A stretch of DNA of 64,000 nucleotides from Tsukamurella pseudospumae. Lineage in GTDB: Bacteria > Actinomycetota > Actinomycetes > Mycobacteriales > Mycobacteriaceae. Of the stretch, positions 59,301-64,000 are shown in pieces. The stretch's first letter is position 1. Each line of letters starts with the position of its first letter. Location: assembly GCF_001575205.1 (NCBI RefSeq), contig NZ_LSRE01000012.1:365680-429679 (forward strand), written 5' to 3'. The translations under genes and the position numbers were made by a program. The notes under the pieces were generated by a model, which saw only the letters and a list, made by a program, of their open reading frames with translations, had not been told where the DNA came from and searched no databases.

Positions 59301-59544
59301 GCTCGCGCGACTGCGGGCCGAGGAGAATGAGGCCCGGGGGCAGTTGTTCAGCGACCCCGACCAGATGCGCCAATGGAGACGTGACATAGACGCCATGAAC
59401 CGCCGTCTCGACGAACTCGACGACGAAGAAGCGCGAGAGATCGCCGCCATCACCGACCGCTACGTCGATGTCAAGCCTCACACCACAGCAGCAGCGGTGG
59501 TATTCGCGCTGACACGCGCAGACGCAGATGAGTGGGGCGAGTGA
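56338..59544 (+). CDS. drmD: DISARM class 1 SNF2-like helicase DrmD
   Basis: A ~1068-aa SNF2/helicase-superfamily-2 protein. N-terminal ~150 residues: 'VVELQSLDEDRLGEQLSVVW' and 'GFIDAMRWGAVTSADPNRYQ', characteristic of DrmD. ATPase lobes: Walker A 'LLADDVGLGKTIEAGLVIQE', DEAH box 'DILVVDEAHHVAPSS', 'RLFLSATPHNGHPESF', 'VVVFTEYAHTVDWLARVL' and the arginine-finger block 'NPSRLEQRIGRIDRYGQ'. A long helical C-terminal part with coiled-coil character ('FRANLRDSLARLRAEENEAR') follows. DISARM is a multi-gene anti-phage system; DrmD and DrmMI define class 1. GTG 56338 (leaderless) or GTG 56332 are both possible starts. Codon use is less GC-rich than in tuf, consistent with horizontal transfer. Its stop overlaps the drmMI start (TGATG). 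Confidence 0.88.
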   Translation: MTRAETIASAGQDTQHGMGLPHLPEAGQVVEVRGSTWAVANVRVQGLPRSPADEVAAQLSHVVELQSLDEDRLGEQLSVVWELEVGHTVTPAQGLPDVINADAFDEPVTLAGFIDAMRWGAVTSADPNRYQAPFWSGVNVEAYQLEPLRRALGAPRANLLLADDVGLGKTIEAGLVIQELLLRHRARTAVIVCPPSLALKWRDEMREKFGLEFIIVNSDLMAHVRRTHGLHANPFQLFPRVIVSMAWLPQVRAQRLLRDIYTQASNPKSGKRYAFDILVVDEAHHVAPSSPSVIAGGRGYAVDTQRTVAVRQLAEKCEHRLFLSATPHNGHPESFTALMEMIDPRRFARGANLDSAALKDVTVRRLKTDLSGKGFKKRKVNTLKVTPSDSEQQMFSLLDDIVTKSAKQNGTKAGGDIVTMLLKKRFLSSPFAFGMTLSHYIASRAGRGLVEDQYDDIFGEGQSDEEEGLWEQDEAEKLRESKGSDPLVAAEPGQLETLMEWGLGYESRADSRLDGLIEFLDAVCRPDGKTWFNERVVVFTEYAHTVDWLARVLNQKGYTNDRLAVIQGSTPTEEREYIRSQFTADPTKEPVRVLLATDAAGEGIDLQTYCHRLVNFDIPFNPSRLEQRIGRIDRYGQTDEPHVFHFVPIVGSSTYAVDLNFMERIARKVAQVEYDLGSANQVVGEEIQGHFGKRALAKAKTKGIDTNEIINSALAGGMELNARLTQLEQGYDESRTEMHLEPANLRRVVDTALRINHQSPLIENHDFAQDTDAEIFTVPSLTTGWRDTLRGLDTRLSPGELRPITFDSTAFGGGDHTVGPEDLVYVHLGHPIVQKAQRLLRRSLWSVDSPLNRVTAVVVDNLEESFVAAVTRMVLVGRGGVRLHEEVFLAGVRLKGRRAMAEEKAEAALDKALDHDRLSVADDRVRGQLCDLWNVPEAPLRLRLEESMRARAGRRHELVLEQLARRQGADIQRAREIFAAFRANLRDSLARLRAEENEARGQLFSDPDQMRQWRRDIDAMNRRLDELDDEEAREIAAITDRYVDVKPHTTAAAVVFALTRADADEWGE

Positions 59545-62500
59545 TGGCACGCCCCAAGAAGACCGCCACGACGCGTGGCGGCAGGACCATCAATGCCGCC
59601 GACCAGCATCGCGCCTGGCTCGAACTCGTCGACACGGAAGGCCCCTTTGTCGCCGTCCCGCCACTGAAGCGAGTTTGGCCCCAAGGGATGCCGACCCTCG
59701 CCGACGGCCGCAAGGCCGCACTCGTCGATGCCCGCAAGGACTTCGAGGGTGCATGGGAGGCGCTCGACCGCACCCCTGACTCCGAGAGTGCACAGGACTC
59801 TTACGGCGTAGCCCGCGACAAATGGGTCGAGACGATCCTGCGTGATGTCGCCGGGTGGGGCGAATCCCTTTCGTGGGGAGAGAACTCCGGCATTGAAGCA
59901 CAGTCGCCGAACCGAGCGGTGACGATCCGCGCTCAAGCATCGCTCAATGGCAATGACGGCATCGGCGCGATCGTTCACGTCATCGACCCTGTTGACTCCC
60001 TGCGTCAAACACCCGGCGACCTGTGGGCCGCCAACGCCATCGACCGCGTCGAGGTCATGCTCCGCGAGAACAACGTTTCGATAGGCATCGTCACCGACGG
60101 CCGTTGGTGGGGACTCGTCTGCGCCCGCGAAGGGGCGATGGCAGCTTCCGGAATCGTCGACGCCCTGACGTGGATCGAAGAACCCCGCACGCGCGATGCC
60201 TTCTTCGCCCTCATCGGACGCCAGCACCTCATCGGCGGCGCTTCTTCCGAGAGGCTTCCGATCCTATTCGAGGAGTCGGTCGCAGCGGCCGAGGAGATCA
60301 CCGAAGCCCTTGGTGCACAGGTCCGTCGGGCCGTTGAGCTGCTTATCCAATCCTTCTCGGAGTCCGCCGTCGACGCGCAGCGTCGCGGTCTGCCCGACCC
60401 GCTCCCGAAGCGCACCCACGACAGCTATGAGGCCGCCGTTACAGTGATGATGCGCGTCGTCTTTCTGCTCTTCGCGGAGGAGCGCGGTCTGTTGCCTTCA
60501 GGCGAGCTGTTCGAGCAGGGATACGGCATTGCCCGTGAACTGGAACGCCTCATTGCGCGCGAGACAGAAGAAGGCGAGGAAGCCCTCGACGCGACCTCGC
60601 TCACGTGGCATCGGCTCCTCGCCACCAGCCAGGCTCTCTATCAGGGGGCGAGCTTCGAGAATCTTCGAATGCCGGCCTACGGCGGTTCGCTGTTCGAGCC
60701 AGCACGTTTCCCGTTCCTCACCGACACGAATGAGCAGGGCGCGCTCGCCATCACGGTCTCCGACCGTGTAATGCTTCACGTCCTGCGATCGGTGCAGGTC
60801 GCCGACATCAAGGGTGAAGCCCGCCGGATCTCGTTCCGTGACATTGACGTCGAGCAGATCGGCTACATCTATGAGGGCCTCCTGGGCTACACCGCCGCCG
60901 TTGCCGACGAAGTCACCGTCGGCCTGAGGGGCACCCTCGGCGAGGAGCCAGAGATCCCGCTTGCGAAGCTCGAAGAGCTGGCGGTCGGTCACACCGATCC
61001 GAAGGAGCTTGCGGCGGCAATACGCGCCTTCGTAGTGGGGGACCAGCCGTCGGCTAAGCCGTCCTCGGCGGCGGCCATCGCCAAGGCGCTCAGCGCGGAC
61101 GTCGAGCCGAGCGTCGTCAGCGCACTGACTCAGGCTGTGGGTGACGACTTCGACCTGCGTGATCGTGTGAAGCCGTGGCTTGGTCTCGTTCGTCTCGACC
61201 TACGCCAACGCCCTTTCGTTGTCGCGGCCGGCGGACTCATCGTTAAGGAGACCCCGTCCCGCAAGAACGCGGGGTGCGCACTACACGCCCAAATCGCTCG
61301 CCGAGGACGTAGTTCTCCATGCGCTCCAGCCGCTCTGCTATTCGCCAGGTCCGCACCAGGCGGCGAATGAGGGGCAGTGGAAGCTGAAGTCCTCCGACGA
61401 GTTGCTGAGTCTGAAAGTCGCTGATATTGCGTGTGGCTCAGGGGCGTTCCTAGTGGCTGCCGCCCGCTACCTCTCCGAACGGGTCGTCGAGGCGTGGACC
61501 GCGGAGGATCCAAGCAACGCTGCCCGAAAGGACCTCTACACCCGCGCCATCCGCCAGGTTGTCGCCAACTGCCTCTACGGAGCCGACATCAACGACATGG
61601 CCGTCGAGATGTGCAAGCTGTCACTCTGGCTCGTCTCCCTCGACCGCGACCTGCCGTTCTCCTTCGTCGACGACAAGGTCCTCCTCGGCAACTCGCTCCT
61701 CGGCGTGACCGACCTCGACCAGCTGCGTCGTCTTCACATCGACCCAAAGGTCAAGACGGAGATGGCGGACTACTACGCTTACGACGTCGACATCGACTCG
61801 ATCATTGATCGTGCGAAAGAACTGCGCCGCACCCTCCTCACGGAGATCAACGAGGACGACCCGGCTCGGACAAGTGCAGCGAAACGGCGTCAACTCGCTG
61901 ACTTCCGCCAAGTCACTACCGACCTTCGGCGGATCGCGAATGGAGTGGTGGCAGTTGGTCTGGCTCATGGAGGCAAGCCCGGCAAGGCGCTCAACGAGGC
62001 ATACGACAACCTTCGCATTGCGGTCGGCAAGGCTTTCCCGGACAAGGGGAAGGCTGACGACGCGTTCCTCTCGTCTTTGATCGACTTCGGTCTGACACCG
62101 GTAGTCGTGACTGACTACGAGCGGTGGCAACCTCTCCACTGGGTGATCGAGGCTCCTGACGTCATGATCGATAATGGCGGCTTCGACGCGGTCATTGGTA
62201 ACCCGCCTTTCCTCGGCGGAATCAAGATCTCCGCTGCGATGGGTGGCAACGTCCGCGAGTGGCTATCCGGGGTTCTGGCAACTGGTGGTAGCGGCGGCCG
62301 AGCGGACCTCGTGGCCTACTTCTTTCTGCGCGCTACCTCGCTGCTGCAGGCGAAGGGCACGCTTGGGTTGATCGCCACGAACACGGTCGCCCAGGGCGAC
62401 AGCCGCGAGGTCAGTCTGGACGCAATGGTCGCGAGTGGCTTCACAATCACTCGAGCGATCCAGTCTCGATCGTGGCCAGCATCGAGCGCGAATCTGGAGT

Positions 62501-63579
62501 ACGCAGCTGTGTGGGGAACGGTAGGACCAGTAGCTGACGAAGTCCCTCGGATATCCGATGACGCGGCAGTCCGTCGGATCAGCACCCTGCTCGAACCGGC
62601 CGGAAGGGCCACAGGAACCCCTGTCCGCTTGGCGGAGAACTCGAATGTGACCTACGAGGGGATGAAGCCCTACGGCCAAGGTTTCATCCTGACGCCGGAT
62701 GAGGCGCAACTGTGGATTGCCGCTGATGCGCGCAACACTGAGGTGCTGTTCCCGTACCTCAACGGTGAAGATCTCAACTCCCGTCCCGACGCGTCGCCGT
62801 CACGGTGGGCCATCGACTTCAACGACTGGCCCGAGGAGAGAGCGGCTGAGTTCGTGGAGCCGTTCGATCGAGTCCTGAAGCTCGTGAGGCCCGAACGTCA
62901 ACGCAGAAAGCCAGATGGGGCATTCGTGCTGCGACGCCCACTTCCTGAACGGTGGTGGCAGTACGGTGACAAGCGTCCTGCACTTCGAAGAGCAATCAAA
63001 GCCTTACCTGAAGTGCTGGTCATCGCACTTGTCAGCAAGACTGTCATGCCGATGAGGGTGTCTACCGGCCAAGTGTTCAGCCACGCGCTCGGAGTGTTCG
63101 CAACCGATGACTACGGTGTCCAAGCAGTCTTGTCATCAAGTCTGCACCAGATCTGGGCGATCACCTACGGATCGGGGATGCGCAACGATCCTCGATACAC
63201 CCCATCGGATGTCTTTGATACGTTCCCCCGCCCCGTCCCCTCGGAAGATGTCGTGAGGCTCGGACGAGTTTTGGACAAGGACCGTCGTGAGATCATGCTT
63301 CGTCGCGACCTGGGTCTCACCAAGCTGTATAACTTGGTGAACAACTCCGGGATCATTGGGGCTGCAGACCCGGATGTCGCGCACCTTCGTGACATTCATG
63401 TGCAGCTCGACAGGGTCGTTCTTCAGGCCTACGGGTACGACGACATAGATCCCGGGCATGGCTTTCACGAGTTCAGAAAAGTGGTGCGTTGGACGGTCAG
63501 CCCCGCCGCCCGAGTTGAGATCCTCGATCGACTACTTGAAGAGATGACTGCGCTCGTTGATTCTCCCCAGTTCTGCTAA
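59544..63579 (+). pseudogene. drmMI: DISARM class 1 adenine methylase DrmMI, frameshifted and 3'-truncated
   Basis: The N-terminal half (59544 onward, ~575 codons; 'IVTDGRWWGLVCAREGAMAA', 'FLLFAEERGLLPSGELFEQG') breaks at a GGGG run (61271-61274). Removing one G restores 'SRKNAGAHYTPKSLAEDVVL' and a continuous ~1344-aa protein. As written, the first frame stops at 61370. The second frame carries the methyltransferase motifs: SAM-binding 'VADIACGSGAFLVAAARYLS' and catalytic 'FDAVIGNPPFLGGIK' (NPPF), typical of N6-adenine methylases of the Eco57I/MmeI type. DrmMI should mark host DNA as self. The extreme 3' end coincides with the IS21 left end (from 63558), so the natural C-terminus may be lost. 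Whether the frameshift is real, phase-variable or a sequencing error is open. Confidence 0.82.
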
Positions 63580-63618
63580 CTGAATCTCCCCACTTGTGTG
63601 CACCCGCCAAGTAATGGG

Positions 63619-63680
63619 CGGGGCCTCCCCGTGATGCTGGTGGTCTCTGACCACGCACCAGCCCTTCGAGGGAGGCCCCG
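63619..63680. repeat. long two-part hairpin in front of the transposase gene
   Basis: Outer arms CGGGGCCTCCC (63619-63629) and GGGAGGCCCCG (63670-63680) are perfect. Inner arms GCTGGTGGTC (63636-63645) and GACCAC-G-CACCAGC (63649-63662) pair with one bulge around a TCT loop. It ends 17 nt before the AAGGAG ribosome site of istA and may block read-through transcription from the neighbouring gene into the transposase. Confidence 0.8.
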
Positions 63681-63708
63681 CTCGTTCATGCTCACACAAG
63701 GAGAGACC

Positions 63709-64000
63709 GTGGAAGCACATGCTCTGCGCAAGCAGGGGTGGACGATCTCAGCGATCGCCCGTCATCTGGGACGGGACCGTAAGACCGTCCGCAACTATCT
63801 CAACGGGGTCACCGAGCCGGGTGTCCGCCACCGGGACGAGGACCCGTTCGAGCCGTTCGCCGAGTACGTCACCAGCCGCTTGCTCGAGGACCCGCATCTG
63901 TGGGCGCAGACCCTGTTCGACGAACTCGTCGAGATGCGGTTCAAGCAGTCGTATTCGTCGCTGACCCGGCAGATCCGGGACCGTGGCCTGCGCCCGGTGT
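63709..64000 (+). CDS. istA: IS21-family transposase IstA, 5' part
   Basis: The first 97 codons of a transposase, cut by the window end. The N-terminal helix-turn-helix 'ALRKQGWTISAIARHLGRDR' followed by 'KTVRNYLNG' is typical of IstA. The following region ('FAEYVTSRLLEDPHLWAQTL', 'RFKQSYSSLTRQIRDRGLRP') precedes the DDE catalytic domain beyond the edge. GTG at 63709 is chosen because AAGGAG lies 5 nt upstream; an ATG at 63688 is in frame but lacks a ribosome site. An IstB ATPase gene is expected downstream. Confidence 0.88.
   Translation, partial: MEAHALRKQGWTISAIARHLGRDRKTVRNYLNGVTEPGVRHRDEDPFEPFAEYVTSRLLEDPHLWAQTLFDELVEMRFKQSYSSLTRQIRDRGLRPV

Larger units (their letters stand above)
63558..64000 (+). 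mobile_element. IS21-family insertion sequence, left end
   Basis: Two related 15-bp direct repeats, TGATTCTCCCCAGTT (63558-63572) and TGAATCTCCCCACTT (63581-63595), 23 bp apart, resemble the multiple terminal repeats at IS21-family ends. An IstA-like transposase gene follows. The element continues past the window. The insertion point appears to be inside the last codons of drmMI. Confidence 0.75.

Noticed and set aside
1..64000. CRISPR arrays, rRNA genes, prophage structural genes
   Set aside because: No regularly spaced direct repeats, no rRNA sequence and no capsid, tail or integrase genes were seen on reading both strands.

Overview
The window is high-GC actinobacterial DNA from a mycolic-acid-producing member of the Mycobacteriales. 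It carries mycothiol synthase (mshD), two DesA-type acyl-ACP desaturases, LmeA, SseA/SseC, PhoY-type PhoU and a ugpAEBC importer. The order sseC-sseA-lmeA-glnR-mshD ... phoU-dusB-desA matches the M. tuberculosis Rv0814c-Rv0824c neighbourhood. A Tsukamurella- or Gordonia-like genus fits, but the sequence alone does not fix it. Many genes appear leaderless, with a TANNNT box 6-7 nt before the start codon.

Layout. 1-2.9 kb: an alpha/beta hydrolase behind a palindromic operator, then a tightly overlapping alkylation-repair operon (ogt - sigma factor - ogt - 2OG-Fe(II) oxygenase). 3-4.4 kb: sulfur metabolism (sseC, sseA) behind a Cys-rich leaderless leader peptide. 4.4-7.1 kb: lmeA, then glnR-mshD. 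7.1-13 kb: pstSCAB with PHO-box-like repeats, an FHA protein and phoU. 13-16.5 kb: dusB and tandem desaturases. 16.6-20.6 kb: a five-gene ABC exporter/two-component operon. 20.7-25 kb: ugpAEBC. 25-29.5 kb: a TetR-controlled MFS pump, a glycosyltransferase, a VOC protein and an HNH protein. 29.6-34.1 kb: tRNA-Lys, assorted small genes, an ArsR/SRPBCC pair, a methyltransferase, a DoxX/ECF41 sigma pair and a tRNA-Glu/Asp/Phe cluster. 34.2-41.5 kb: a lipoprotein, then a mymA-like oxidation cluster (2Fe-2S reductase, esterase, SDR, diiron protein, flavin monooxygenase, MerR). 41.5-50.1 kb: fdhD, a HEPN/nucleotidyltransferase module, an MFS pump, a thioesterase, a D-amino acid oxidase, small genes and a decayed two-gene ABC exporter. 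50.1-56.2 kb: a DUF5313 protein, an AlkA-type glycosylase, then the str operon rpsL-rpsG-fusA-tuf with promoter and terminator. 56.3 kb to the end: a defence island entering directly behind tuf. It holds drmD and a frameshifted drmMI of a class 1 DISARM system, cut off by the left end of an IS21-family element.

How the parts work together. Phosphate acquisition (pst, phoU, ugp) and nitrogen/redox control (glnR, mshD) form the conserved core. Alkylation repair appears twice (ogt operon and AlkA-like glycosylase). The accessory parts are the HEPN/MNT pair, the DISARM remnant and the IS21 element. The strongest points for a second look are the sigma-containing alkylation-repair operon, REP-like palindromes inserted in frame in conserved proteins, the leaderless Cys leader, the diiron-containing mymA-like cluster, the decaying ABC exporter and the interrupted DISARM locus.
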